Assembly (NCBI RefSeq): GCF_030518155.1
Contig: NZ_JAULRU010000705.1
Coordinates: 1 to 64,000, forward strand
Origin: Gilvimarinus gilvus
Lineage (GTDB): Bacteria; Pseudomonadota; Gammaproteobacteria; Pseudomonadales; Cellvibrionaceae
Direction of reading: 5' to 3'
DNA: 64,000 nt
Below, piece by piece: positions 1-8,804 of this stretch. The notes beneath the pieces are model-generated. The model did not search any database and was not told the DNA's origin. It saw nothing but the letters and a program-made list of their open reading frames with translations. A program made the translations under genes and the position numbers. How positions within the stretch are numbered: position 1 is the first letter of the stretch; the number at the start of each line of letters is the position of its first letter.

Positions 1-253
1 TGTTGAAAAACCCCTTACGTACTCAGACTCTCAGGCTGGTTCGTAATCTAGGCGCCACTTTGACGGTGTGTGCCCACCCATCGAAAAGTGGCAACGACGA
101 GTACGGGCCAGCCTGGAAGTCCCGCAGGGCGAGGCCTGAAGCGCACATCTGCCGCACCTTGCCTCTAGCAAAGGGGACCACCCTGACCGTCGAGACAAGG
201 CACGACATCTGCACGCTTCGGGCCTCGCAGAGCATGCAAGGGGTTTTTCAACA
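1..253. repeat. Structured inverted-repeat element (MITE-like)
   Basis: The segment is bounded by a perfect 16-bp inverted repeat, TGTTGAAAAACCCCTT at 1-16 and its complement at 238-253. Nested pairs lie inside: CAGGCTGG at 32-39 with CCAGCCTG at 108-115, GCCACTTT at 54-61 with AAAGTGGC at 85-92, and a 35-bp imperfect pair (131-165 with 192-226, about 26 of 35 matching, most differences being transitions). It could fold into a multi-branched cruciform. Reading frames through it resemble no protein. The left terminus may extend beyond the window, so its full size is unknown. A MITE or a dispersed structured intergenic repeat is the likeliest identity; a structured RNA is an alternative. Confidence 0.7.
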
Positions 254-300
254 GCCTGCTAGCTTCGTGAGGCGCCAACAGTAACCGCTCTGGCTTTCGT

Positions 301-720
301 TACGTTAATTTCACCTTTTGTATTTCTATTGCGAAGAGCACTATGAAAGTTCTGCGCGGTTACACTGGCGAACTATTTTTCTTTCCAGGGTTTGCCGTTA
401 CATGTTGCGTAGTTTTTGCAGCTTTTCATGCACCCCCGGCAGGGAAGTCGCGGTGAGCTTTGACCGGAGCCTGAGAAATTCTGGTCCAAAATTGAACGGT
501 GTGAGTTTCGCTGGGTGGTTTCTTGGCTAAGTAAATCGTGCACAGTATTTTCCTCTTTCCAGTCAATACGCCACGCGCAGCGATTTAGATGACTCGGAAT
601 AGGAAAACTGGCTTTTTACACTGGGACACTCGTAGTACTGCGCAATAGACTTACGATCTCAATTTTCCAATCTGTTACAGTAGCCCCTTATTTATTGACC
701 GAATGAGTAAGGACGTTTGA
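301..720. other. Intergenic stretch, no gene recognised
   Basis: A 70-codon frame on the plus strand (318-530) has no recognisable motif, no clear ribosome binding site and an unusual composition, so it is not called. The last 20 bases carry the ribosome binding site (AAGGA near 709) of the lipoprotein gene that follows. Confidence 0.5.
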
Positions 721-1218
721 ATGAGAGCAGTAATTTTTTTCACGCCATTACTACTGGCGCTTAGTGGTTGCGGCGGCAGTGGTGATAACGGCATGGATCA
801 CGACACTTCAGGTACAGCATACGCCTACCAGATAGTTGACTGCGGAATAGCTTCCAGCACCTCCATTTCTGAGCCTAGCCGCGAAGTTATTTCCGATGTT
901 CACCGCTTTCGCGAAGTGTATGGCGTCACTGATCTCAACAATCAAGATGCTATACCGGATGTTAATTTCGACAATAAACAGGTCGTTGCCATACATTCTG
1001 GTACCAAGGGAAATCCAGCCCATGGGCTTCGCATTGATGGTGTAGTGACGAGTGCCAACAAATTAGTAGTTCAATATACAGCTATTCTTCCCGACCGCAG
1101 CGGTGATTGCAGTTATCCAACTGTCGCGGTTTATCCTTACTGTTTTATATCAATGGAAAAGTCTGAATTGTACGTGACTTACTCTGAAATTACCGAAGAG
1201 AATAGCTGTGGGAGTTAG
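721..1218 (+). CDS. PrcB-like lipoprotein
   Basis: A 165-residue lipoprotein. The signal peptide ends in a lipobox (LSGC, Cys17) followed by a Gly/Ser-rich linker, so it should be membrane-anchored and face the periplasm. Residues about 75-160 (a VNFDNKQVVAIHSGTKGN segment, then a hydrophobic strand and a cysteine pair in the C-terminal third) resemble the PrcB C-terminal domain, known from a subunit of a spirochaete protease complex and from many lipoproteins of unknown role. An AAGGA ribosome binding site sits about 8 bases before the ATG. It stands alone, convergent with the response regulator gene. The function is not known; the domain match is by eye. Confidence 0.7.
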   Translation: MRAVIFFTPLLLALSGCGGSGDNGMDHDTSGTAYAYQIVDCGIASSTSISEPSREVISDVHRFREVYGVTDLNNQDAIPDVNFDNKQVVAIHSGTKGNPAHGLRIDGVVTSANKLVVQYTAILPDRSGDCSYPTVAVYPYCFISMEKSELYVTYSEITEENSCGS

Positions 1219-1278
1219 CCTACCGGGCGAATATCAGATGAGCGAAGATGGCATACTTTAAAGCGGCATGAATAAAGG

Positions 1279-1917
1279 CTACAACATACCTAAATCCATA
1301 GCTTTGAGTACGGCGCGGGTTCGGTCTTTAACATCCAGTTTCGACAGTATGGATGACACCTGATTGCGCACTGTACCTTCTGAGCGAAACGTTGCACCGG
1401 CAATTTCATTGTTAGTATAACCCGCCGCCACCAACTGAAGTATTTGTTGTTCTTTTTCGGTAAGTGGGGCCCCCAATGGAGTGTGGCTTTTTTCGCTTGG
1501 AGTAACTTGGCTTTTAATCCTTTCGGTAACAATCGGCTGCATCCATTTTTTTCCAGCGGCAACGGTTTTAATCGCGCTTACCAAAGTATGCAGGCTTACA
1601 TCTTTTTTTAGATACCCTTTCGCGCCAAACTTCAGGCACTCCAATACCAAATCGTGCTCGTCAAAGGTGGTTAATACCAGCGCATTACAATCTTCGCCTT
1701 GCTGCTGTATAGCTTCCAGAAATTCGAGGCCATTCATTACAGGCATACGAATATCAAGCAGTATCACGTCGGCGGTAGTACTTTGCAGTAGCTCCAACGC
1801 ATGCTGACCATCCCAAGCTTCTCCGCAGACGTCAATGTCACTGTCCAAAGACAACAAACTTTTGATGCCTTCACGCACCAAGGTTTGGTCATCAATCACT
1901 AACACGTTAATACTCAC
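1279..1917 (-). CDS. NarL/LuxR-family response regulator
   Basis: Two-component response regulator of about 212 residues. The receiver domain (1-120) has the acidic pair DD at 9-10, phospho-acceptor Asp55 (in LLDIRMP) and a conserved Lys in GYLKKD; the C-terminal LuxR-type helix-turn-helix (about 155-210) contains LTEKEQQILQLVAAGYTNNEIA. I chose the GTG at 1917: AGGAG lies about 8 bases upstream, and the start follows the kinase stop (TGA at 1922-1920) almost immediately. An ATG at 1956 in the same frame would lie inside the kinase gene. It is co-transcribed with the kinase upstream and probably controls the divergent mipA gene, which is an inference from position. Confidence 0.93.
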   Translation of the reverse strand: MSINVLVIDDQTLVREGIKSLLSLDSDIDVCGEAWDGQHALELLQSTTADVILLDIRMPVMNGLEFLEAIQQQGEDCNALVLTTFDEHDLVLECLKFGAKGYLKKDVSLHTLVSAIKTVAAGKKWMQPIVTERIKSQVTPSEKSHTPLGAPLTEKEQQILQLVAAGYTNNEIAGATFRSEGTVRNQVSSILSKLDVKDRTRAVLKAMDLGML

Positions 1918-1919
1918 AC

Positions 1920-3083
1920 TCAAAGCTCCTGATTGGGAATGGATATGGCTATACAAAAGCCCTGCTCGCCAGAGATAACACTCATCGTTCCGTCTAATTT
2001 TTCAATCCTTTCTTGCATACCTGTAAGACCGTTGCCCCATATTGGCTTGTCTGCAACTGCGCCATTGTCTGCGTAAGAAAATCTATAGGCGTGGTGATCT
2101 TTGCTGATAGTCAATTGTATTCGACTGGCTCTTGAGTGCTTACGTGCATTGGTCAGTGATTCTTGCGCGCACCGAAATAACGTTTCGGCCAATGTGGCGC
2201 TGTGTAGATTCAAGTTGTCCTGAATGTCGAGCACGACCCGGCTTGTATCTGTCGGCTGGATTAAATTTTCAATAGCACGCTTAAGATCAATCTCAGTATT
2301 GGAGCGAATATCGCTAATAGTCGCCCGTATATCGCTCAACAGTAGGCGTGAAATATCTCGCGCTCTATGTACATGTTGCAACGCGCTGTCTGGCTCCGCA
2401 TGAATAGCCACTTCAAGCTGCAAGCTTAAAGCGGTTAAATGGTGGCCGACCTGATCGTGTAAATCGCGGGAAATATGTAAACGCTCATCTTGCTTAGCCG
2501 CTTCACTTAACAGGTATTGCGTCGCTTGCAACTCTTGCAATAGTTTTTCCGATCGCTCTTTTTCTCGCCTCTCGGATAACACCGCAAATCCGATAACCAA
2601 AATGGCCAGGTTAAACAGTATGTATAAAAAAGCACCGTGTATTGAATATGGAATAGCATGCACAAAGTGACTGATTAGCCCACCCGACAACGTAGGGAAA
2701 ACCGCCAGTGCTAGACAGGTCGGCAAGTTGAATATTTGCGTCGCCCGGTTGACCATTAAAATAGTCAAAATGCTGACAAAGCTCAACTCATACAGCAGTA
2801 TCAATGCATAAGTTGCGGTAAAGGCCAGAGCAAAAAAATACTTGCGGTAGCGACTGAGGCCAGCAAGCTCATCCCAGAAAAACTCGAGCGCTAAATACCC
2901 CATCACGATTCCCAACAAGCCTGCAATTACGGATTTGGGAACGGCCAGGGTTGTTACCCACCCACTTGGGTCTTCAAAGGTAAGCGTTAAATACGCCACG
3001 AATAACCCGGTGCATATCGCCAGGATACGCTCTAGGGTTCTTAAGTCGTACAACGACGATATATTGGGAAAGTATTTCGGCAT
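1920..3083 (-). CDS. Sensor histidine kinase, HisKA_3 type
   Basis: Membrane histidine kinase of 387 residues. The first ~170 residues form five or six hydrophobic segments without a large periplasmic domain, so the signal is probably sensed in or near the membrane. A coiled linker (170-200) leads to the HisKA_3 dimerisation box with RLHISRDLHDQVGHH; His209 is the expected phospho-acceptor. A HATPase_c domain follows, with the G-box NGLTGMQERI near the C-terminus. This is the NarX/DesK architecture and matches the NarL-type regulator immediately downstream. The gene is divergent from a MipA/OmpV gene across 146 bp. Confidence 0.93.
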   Translation of the reverse strand: MPKYFPNISSLYDLRTLERILAICTGLFVAYLTLTFEDPSGWVTTLAVPKSVIAGLLGIVMGYLALEFFWDELAGLSRYRKYFFALAFTATYALILLYELSFVSILTILMVNRATQIFNLPTCLALAVFPTLSGGLISHFVHAIPYSIHGAFLYILFNLAILVIGFAVLSERREKERSEKLLQELQATQYLLSEAAKQDERLHISRDLHDQVGHHLTALSLQLEVAIHAEPDSALQHVHRARDISRLLLSDIRATISDIRSNTEIDLKRAIENLIQPTDTSRVVLDIQDNLNLHSATLAETLFRCAQESLTNARKHSRASRIQLTISKDHHAYRFSYADNGAVADKPIWGNGLTGMQERIEKLDGTMSVISGEQGFCIAISIPNQEL

Positions 3084-3229
3084 GGGGCAATTGTACTCGT
3101 AATGCCACCGAGCAGGTATGTGTCAGATGTCATTCAGAAAATTTAACTTTATATCATGACAATCGACACATGAGCGGCACGCCTCGTTCCTTTATGCTGG
3201 CTTTCATGGATTGCAATTAGGGTAAAATC

Positions 3230-3997
3230 ATGTGGCGGTATATATTTGCAGGGTCCTTACTGGGCCTGGCTCTGACAACACACGCAGGCACACCGGACGG
3301 CTGGCAAGTCGAGGTTGGCGGCGGCGGCGCCTCCTTTCAAGCACCGTGGCAAGGTGTCGATTTGGAACACATGCCCTTACCCTATATCAGTGCTCGCTAC
3401 GGACGCTGGGGTTTTGGGGTGGGCGAAGGCCTTGTGCAGTACTCATTACTGCAATCACCTGTCGATATCTCCGTTGGCTTGGGCTATCGGGACGAGACCT
3501 ATCAAAGTAACTTTGCGCTTTCTGACTACGACTCCGATGACCCCGTCTTTAATGGATATGAAAGTGCAAAAGGTGAGGTTACGGCAAGGCTACAATTTGA
3601 TTATGGTTACCTTCAATTGCGTCTGGTGCAAGACATACAAGGTCGCTCTGATGGCGCTACGGCATTGCTGAGAACTGACATTCCCCTCTACCGGCATACC
3701 AGCGGCTGGCAAGTATCAGGTCGGATTGGCGCCTATTGGTTGCAAGACAAGTACGCGACCCATGTATTTGGCGTAATGCCCGACAATGCCGACGAACGCG
3801 TCAGCCGTTTTGAGTACGCAGCTGACAGCGCCATTAACTACTTTACCGGCCTACAGGTATATGTCCCTGTACAACAGCGGCATTCGGTGCGCGGTTTTGC
3901 CCGCTATGAAATCCTCGATGACGAAATCACCAACAGCCCACTGGTAGGCCGCGACTATCGTGCACAAGTGGGCATCATGTATGTCGTTAACTTATAG
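3230..3997 (+). CDS. MipA/OmpV family outer-membrane protein
   Basis: Outer-membrane beta-barrel protein of 255 residues with an N-terminal signal peptide (cleavage near THA-G, residue ~20). Residues 25-70 show the MipA/OmpV pattern: a Gly-rich first strand (VEVGGGGASF), then PLPYISARYGRWGFGVGEG. The C-terminus ends in alternating hydrophobic residues typical of a last barrel strand. MipA is known in E. coli as a scaffold for murein synthases, but many family members have no assigned role. AGGGTAAAATC before the ATG provides the ribosome binding site. It lies divergent from the NarL-type two-component pair, its likely regulator, and 13 bp before an interrupted lipoprotein gene. Confidence 0.87.
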   Translation: MWRYIFAGSLLGLALTTHAGTPDGWQVEVGGGGASFQAPWQGVDLEHMPLPYISARYGRWGFGVGEGLVQYSLLQSPVDISVGLGYRDETYQSNFALSDYDSDDPVFNGYESAKGEVTARLQFDYGYLQLRLVQDIQGRSDGATALLRTDIPLYRHTSGWQVSGRIGAYWLQDKYATHVFGVMPDNADERVSRFEYAADSAINYFTGLQVYVPVQQRHSVRGFARYEILDDEITNSPLVGRDYRAQVGIMYVVNL

Positions 3998-4010
3998 GCG
4001 AGACCTGACC

Positions 4011-4511
4011 ATGAGTAACCTAACATTGCTAACTCGCACCTCAGTCACAGCAGTCCTAACTCTGGTGGCGGCCTGTGGCGGCAACAGTGACCCTGTTACC
4101 AAAGAATTAAATCGCCACCTCTAAGCGGATATCCAAGAATTTGATGTGGACGCGTCAGAGCTTTACCCGAGCCAATCGCTCGAAATTGAATGGCGTACGC
4201 AAGGCGCCGTGCTGTTTGATGCTCGCGTTTACCTAAGTCCAGACCGCGCCCTATCGGATGATGACATTAAAATTGTAGATGAGGCCTGTGGCGTTGAGCA
4301 CAACGATCACTGCGCCGCTGCACGCGATGTGACTTTTGACTGCGACTACTATTCCGATAACTACTTTAGTTGCTTCGAAGATGACGATCTTTTAGGGGAA
4401 GAAGACTTAACCCAGTACTTTACCGAACTTCCGTTCGATAACTATTTAATCTTCGAAGTGTGCAGTCCGGAGAACTGCGAAGTAAGAACACACGAATTGA
4501 CCTTTTTGTAG
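4011..4511 (+). pseudogene. Lipoprotein gene interrupted by an in-frame stop
   Basis: An ATG at 4011 opens a frame with a signal peptide and lipobox (LVAAC, Cys22) followed by GGNSD. It is stopped by TAA at 4122-4124 (codon 38). The same frame continues without shift to 4511 as an acidic sequence with several cysteines (for example DEACGVEHNDHC and VCSPENCEV). A GTG at 4146 could start the second part, but that product would lack an export signal. The parts read as one ~166-residue disulfide-containing lipoprotein with a nonsense mutation, sitting 13 bp after mipA and probably in its operon. I recognise no family. A base error, readthrough or a recent loss-of-function mutation are all possible. 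Confidence 0.75.
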
Positions 4512-4512
4512 T

Positions 4513-4533
4513 GAAACGGCCGCGTTTCTTTCG
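4513..4533 (+). terminator. Possible weak terminator
   Basis: GAAACG and CGTTTC form a six-base stem around GCCG just after the stop at 4511, followed by a short T-rich stretch. It is placed correctly to end the mipA-lipoprotein unit, but the T-tract is interrupted. Confidence 0.35.
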
Positions 4534-4633
4534 GCCGAGATCCTGTGTCGCGGCCTACTAGACAGACTATTGCATTGTGTCGGGTTTCATTAGCAAAGGA
4601 GAAGCATATCAGCATGCACTCTTTTCGTAGTAG

Positions 4634-5350
4634 CTAAGCGATAGAAGATTGAACTTTGCTATACAGAAATGGGTTTACTGGCTGAATGAGTTCTGCCAGT
4701 TCATTGGCGTAAGTTGTTGGTACACAGTTCATTACCGACTTGCGCTCTAGTATATTTTTCGACCAGGCTAATAAATCGCTTTGGGGTCCGATAAAATCAT
4801 AATCGAGCGCGGATCCAAAGAAATATACATACCGAAAAACGGGCGCATAGCAGGCATCTACCACTCCAAACGTATCGCCAGAATAGTAGGGTGCTGTAAA
4901 TCTCAATAGAGTTAGCTTTTGAATTGAATATCTGATGTTTTTTGTCTGATCCTCTATGGACTCTTCGTTTTTTGACAAGTAAATCAATCTTGCGAACTGA
5001 TCAAGAATTTCGGATGAAAATCGACACCACGACAGACCACGCGCAATATTAAGCTTTTCACTGATCGACGGGGACTCTTTGTATATTGAATAGAGGTATT
5101 CGCAAATTACCTCTGAGTCAAAAATAGCATTATTGTCAACCATCAGAACCGGAACTTTTCCTCCCGGAGAGCACTGACTCAACCACGATGGCTTGTTTTC
5201 TAAACTTATATCCATCTTGGCATAATCTAACCCTAGCTCTTCTAACGCTATTACCACGCGCTGAACATACGGGCATATTCTATGTCCAATGACTTCGTAC
5301 CTACCGTAAGCTGAAAGTCTTTTGCCGACGTCGCTCAAATAGTTTTTCAT
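4634..5350 (-). CDS. Glutathione S-transferase family protein
   Basis: A 238-residue protein with an N-terminal thioredoxin-fold GST domain (residues ~18-95): a catalytic-type Cys26 in RICPYVQR, the cis-proline KVPVLM, and the glutathione-binding DSE (FDSEVICEYL). An all-helical C-terminal domain follows. A Cys in place of Tyr/Ser puts it near omega/lambda-like or SspA-like GSTs, which act as thiol transferases or glutathionyl reductases. It lies 6 bp after the VOC-family gene in a two-gene operon, divergent from a LysR regulator. A detoxification role is plausible; the substrate is unknown. Confidence 0.85.
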   Translation of the reverse strand: MKNYLSDVGKRLSAYGRYEVIGHRICPYVQRVVIALEELGLDYAKMDISLENKPSWLSQCSPGGKVPVLMVDNNAIFDSEVICEYLYSIYKESPSISEKLNIARGLSWCRFSSEILDQFARLIYLSKNEESIEDQTKNIRYSIQKLTLLRFTAPYYSGDTFGVVDACYAPVFRYVYFFGSALDYDFIGPQSDLLAWSKNILERKSVMNCVPTTYANELAELIQPVNPFLYSKVQSSIA

Positions 5351-5356
5351 AGCTCT

Positions 5357-5725
5357 CTACTCAAAGACGTGTACATTTAGCTTGTTACCATCGAGGTCGC
5401 GAAAGTATGCCGAATAGAACCCATCCATTCTGTAGCCCGGCCGGCCTTCGCAAGTCGCCCCCATCGATATCGCTGTTTCATAGACAGACTTCACTAAAAT
5501 CTTTGATTCCGCGGTTAATGCAACCATCACACCATTCCCCACGGTTGCAGTATTCTTATCATATGGAAGATGAATCGAGAACTTCGGTTCACTATCATCT
5601 TTACCCCATACAACAAAATCTTCAAATTCAAAAACCCGTTTGCCACCAAGCAAAGAAAAAAGAGTATCGTAAAAGTTAGCGGCTGACGCTAAATCGTTTG
5701 TTCCTAAAGATGTATAACCAATCAT
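5357..5725 (-). CDS. VOC (glyoxalase/bleomycin resistance) family protein
   Basis: A protein of about 122 residues with the single-domain vicinal-oxygen-chelate fold: an N-terminal strand (MIGYTSLGTNDL) followed by the helix SAANFYDTLFSLLGG, and a C-terminal strand pair ending FRDLDGNKLNVHVFE, where the Glu is a typical metal ligand. I chose the ATG at 5725 because AGGGG lies 6-7 bases upstream and the domain starts here; the longer frame to 5806 adds an unrelated leader. It is first in an operon with the GST gene. Members include glyoxalases, dioxygenases and antibiotic-binding proteins; the substrate cannot be told. Confidence 0.87.
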   Translation of the reverse strand: MIGYTSLGTNDLASAANFYDTLFSLLGGKRVFEFEDFVVWGKDDSEPKFSIHLPYDKNTATVGNGVMVALTAESKILVKSVYETAISMGATCEGRPGYRMDGFYSAYFRDLDGNKLNVHVFE

Positions 5726-5846
5726 GCTGGCCCCTGTTTTGAAGTATGTTTTTAAACTCGACTGGTGCACAGCGTATTGGTTTGCCTCACACACAGCAAT
5801 ATGCAAAAATGATTCACACTATCTCATATTTGACATTGGCCGCTCT

Positions 5847-6731
5847 ATGGATTGGAACTATACGAAGATATTTCTCGCTGTTTACAGAACCGGCTCAGCA
5901 ACTAAAGCGGCATTAATGCTGGGAATGAGTGAGTCCACGCTGTTTCGGCACTTAAGCAACTATGAAAGAAAAACCGGCCAACTTTTCATACGACACAGCC
6001 GGTTGAGCTATACGCTTACCAAGCTTGGCGAATCAATTCTCAGTTCAGCGCTTGAGATTGAGTCGTTATACGCCAAAATGGAACGCGAAATAGATAAGCG
6101 CGATGATCTGGCTTCAGCCCAAGTTATCCTAACGGCTCCGACCAGTTACTCGTATTTTATAGTTCCTCTTCTTATCAACCAATTAGCGCAAGATCATCCA
6201 GAAATTCGCATTGACCTGAAAGTTAGCAACCACAATTTGTCCTTGAACGCTCATCAAGCCGACATTGCCTTGCGAGTGACCAATACGCCTCCCAACAATT
6301 ACATAGGACGTAAGGTTACGAGTGTTGGTTGGAGCGTGTTCTGTAGCCAAAACTATGAATTCGAATCACGGCCACCCCGACAGCTGCATGAACTTGCCAA
6401 CTACCGAATTATTGGTGGATCTGGAGAACTGGCAACAATACCTGCCTATGAATGGATTGAAAAAAACTGTGTCGAGAATTGTGTAACTACGAGTGATGAC
6501 TTTTTTGCGTTGTCCCACTTGGTAAAATGCAATCAAGGCATTGCAATATTACCCGACGAATTCGAACTTCACCCACTATTAAAATTGTTTTCAGTAGAAG
6601 AGTTTTTGAAAAACAGTCTCTGGGTATTAAAACACCGAGATGTGCGTCAAGTTAAACGAGTGAGCTTAGTAGAAAAGTGCTTGATTAAGATCTTAGCGGA
6701 TAAATTACGAATCGAGAAGCATCCCCGATAA
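5847..6731 (+). CDS. LysR-family transcriptional regulator
   Basis: A 294-residue LysR-type regulator. The winged helix-turn-helix is at residues 1-60 (FLAVYRTGSATKAALMLGMS, then STLFRHLSNYE), and a periplasmic-binding-protein-like effector domain starts near 90. The ATG at 5847 begins exactly at the family's usual N-terminus (MDWNYTKIF); the frame is open for 41 codons upstream but that leader is not LysR-like. It is divergent from the VOC-GST operon with 121 bp between starts, the classic LysR arrangement, so it very likely controls that operon and itself. Confidence 0.92.
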   Translation: MDWNYTKIFLAVYRTGSATKAALMLGMSESTLFRHLSNYERKTGQLFIRHSRLSYTLTKLGESILSSALEIESLYAKMEREIDKRDDLASAQVILTAPTSYSYFIVPLLINQLAQDHPEIRIDLKVSNHNLSLNAHQADIALRVTNTPPNNYIGRKVTSVGWSVFCSQNYEFESRPPRQLHELANYRIIGGSGELATIPAYEWIEKNCVENCVTTSDDFFALSHLVKCNQGIAILPDEFELHPLLKLFSVEEFLKNSLWVLKHRDVRQVKRVSLVEKCLIKILADKLRIEKHPR

Positions 6732-6783
6732 ACCTCACTAAACATAACTCAAGTAAACCCGCCTGGAATTAAATCGAGACAAT

Positions 6784-8085
6784 TTAACTACTTTTGTACA
6801 ATGGAAATTCCACCAGAATTTTTGCTCCAGACAGGCCATCACTTTTAGAGATCAATAATTTCGCATTGTGCCAATAGGCGATCCGAGAAACAATGGCCAG
6901 CCCCATACCGTGTCCACCTAATGGTTGCTCTGACGCATTGTGGTTATTGCCCCCTCGCCAAAATGGCTTTATGACCTGGTCTCTTTCAGACTGTTCAATT
7001 CCCGGGCCGTCGTCCTCAACACTTAACTCGATTCTTTGATCTGAGGAACCAACCGTACATACCCGCACTTTTACCAGCACTTCGGACTTCGCAAATCGCT
7101 GCGCATTTGAAAATAGGTTGTGTATCAAAATAGATAGGTATTGTTCGTTCGCCACAATATTGCTATCAAATCCCTCTACCTCAAACCTCCAATGGAGTTT
7201 ATTCTCCAAATAGCTCTGCATGCATTGTTCAACTAACTCAACAAGGGAGATAGGCGTAAAATCCTGAATGATCGCGTTTTCTTCAAGTTGCGCGTAGTTC
7301 AATAGGGTACTGATCAGTGACTCCATTTCAACCATATCGCGCTCTACCCGTTTCCCATAGTCATGACGCTTTTCCGAGTCACCTGTTGCTGTTAACGCTT
7401 CTATACCGAAACGTAATCGAGCAAGGGGCGTTTTCAGATTGTGGGAAACCGCACGCCCCAAGAGCTTATTATCTTCAATCAATGACTCAATTTGCTGTGC
7501 CATACGATTGAATTCACGCTCAATGGTTTTTATATAAGACCAGCTGGGCACACCTATTCGAGCCTTTAGGTCACCTTTACCTATTCTTTTTAAGGTATCC
7601 TGCAATGCGATTAAGCGCAGAATCAACGGCCATACCCAAACCAGTACAATGATGACAATGCCCGCGTAGAAAATAAGTGTTAATACGATTTTTATATTCT
7701 GTTCTGGTTGCCGTGCCAAAGGTAGGGAAATCGCCAACACATGATGCGACTCATTCAGGTAAAAGTGGGCTTTAATTTCGGTATCCGTTTCCAGAATCAG
7801 CGCTTCACCGCGCTGAAAAGAATCTTTAATAGACTCAGGCACAGGGAAATCAGATTTGGGTATCAATTCCAGTGGATACATCGATGTCGAGTTCCAGATC
7901 GATAGGATATTTGGTTTATTGTCGGATAGTTGATAAAGAGTAGCTATTTTCCGAGCAAGTTTTACCGTATCATCGCCCGCATTGGATTCCTCAGCTGTTG
8001 ACACATACACTTGATTCAATAACCATCCAAGCCCGATGATAGACAGTAATACAACCAGAATTAGTGAAACGCTAAGTTTACGCAT
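6784..8085 (-). CDS. Sensor histidine kinase, EnvZ/PhoQ-like
   Basis: A 433-residue membrane kinase: TM1 (5-25), a periplasmic sensor region of about 100 residues, TM2 (132-158), HAMP linker (~160-210), HisKA with His215 in SHNLKTPLARL, and HATPase_c with the N-box HNLFSNAQRF, the G1-box EDDGPGI and a later GGHGMGLAIV. It starts 11 bp after the response regulator stop, last in the mipA-DUF3019-regulator-kinase operon. The periplasmic domain resembles nothing I can name. The partner is the adjacent OmpR-type regulator. Confidence 0.93.
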   Translation of the reverse strand: MRKLSVSLILVVLLSIIGLGWLLNQVYVSTAEESNAGDDTVKLARKIATLYQLSDNKPNILSIWNSTSMYPLELIPKSDFPVPESIKDSFQRGEALILETDTEIKAHFYLNESHHVLAISLPLARQPEQNIKIVLTLIFYAGIVIIVLVWVWPLILRLIALQDTLKRIGKGDLKARIGVPSWSYIKTIEREFNRMAQQIESLIEDNKLLGRAVSHNLKTPLARLRFGIEALTATGDSEKRHDYGKRVERDMVEMESLISTLLNYAQLEENAIIQDFTPISLVELVEQCMQSYLENKLHWRFEVEGFDSNIVANEQYLSILIHNLFSNAQRFAKSEVLVKVRVCTVGSSDQRIELSVEDDGPGIEQSERDQVIKPFWRGGNNHNASEQPLGGHGMGLAIVSRIAYWHNAKLLISKSDGLSGAKILVEFPLYKSS

Positions 8086-8096
8086 TGATTTTTAGT

Positions 8097-8804
8097 TCAA
8101 TCCCAGGCATCTGCAGCAAAAAGATAGCCTTTACCACGTATTGTTTTTATTTTTCTTGGCTCGGACGAATCATCTTGTAATTTTTTTCGTATGCGACTTA
8201 TTCGAACATCAATTGATCGATCAAAACCATCGTACTCGATTCCACGTAATTGATTAAGTAATCCTTCACGACTGATCACATTTCCGGCTTCCAATGCTAA
8301 AAGCCAAAGCACTTCAAACTCATTAGAGCTAAGCGCAATAGTTTTTCCATCTATAAAAACGTTTTTAGATCGCGCATCAAGCTTAAGTGTACCAAACGTC
8401 AAAATATGACCGGATGCAGTGCTATCGTCCAAACGACGCAGCAGTGCTTTTATGCGGGCGAGAAGAATTCTAGGCTTGACTGGCTTATTAATATAATCGT
8501 CCGCACCTAATTCCAATCCAAGAACTTCATCAGCTTCTTCACTGCTCGCTGTCATCATCAGTATTGGGTTTTTGTAAACGGGTCTGATTTCTTTACAGAC
8601 TTGGAAGCCATTTTGAATAGGTAGCATTAAATCAAGCAGTAGTAGATCAGGTTTATCACTCTGAACAAGCTCAATCGCTGTATCCCCACGGTTAGCCTGG
8701 GACACTTCAAAGCCATTTTGAGTCAAGTAATCACATATCCAATCTGCCAATGATGTGTCGTCTTCCACAACCAGAATATGTTGCAATTGTTTTTCTTTAC
8801 TCAA
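8097..8804 (-). CDS. OmpR-family response regulator
   Basis: A 235-residue response regulator: receiver domain (8-125) with the acidic pocket at 14-16, phospho-acceptor Asp58 (LLLLDLMLP) and Lys in INKPVKP; winged-helix DNA-binding domain (~135-230) ending in KIKTIRGKGYLF, the OmpR/PhoB signature. The start is probably the TTG at 8804: GGAGG precedes it by 5 bases and its TTGA overlaps the stop of the DUF3019 gene by 4 bp, indicating translational coupling. A second in-frame TTG at 8816 is possible but has no spaced ribosome binding site. Confidence 0.93.
   Translation of the reverse strand: MSKEKQLQHILVVEDDTSLADWICDYLTQNGFEVSQANRGDTAIELVQSDKPDLLLLDLMLPIQNGFQVCKEIRPVYKNPILMMTASSEEADEVLGLELGADDYINKPVKPRILLARIKALLRRLDDSTASGHILTFGTLKLDARSKNVFIDGKTIALSSNEFEVLWLLALEAGNVISREGLLNQLRGIEYDGFDRSIDVRISRIRKKLQDDSSEPRKIKTIRGKGYLFAADAWD

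Noticed and set aside
3-284. 93-codon plus-strand frame and 70-codon minus-strand frame in the left-edge element
   Set aside because: Both run through inverted-repeat DNA, have no protein motif and lack a ribosome binding site.
318-530. 70-codon plus-strand frame
   Set aside because: No ribosome binding site, no domain, Cys/Phe-rich composition unlike neighbouring genes.
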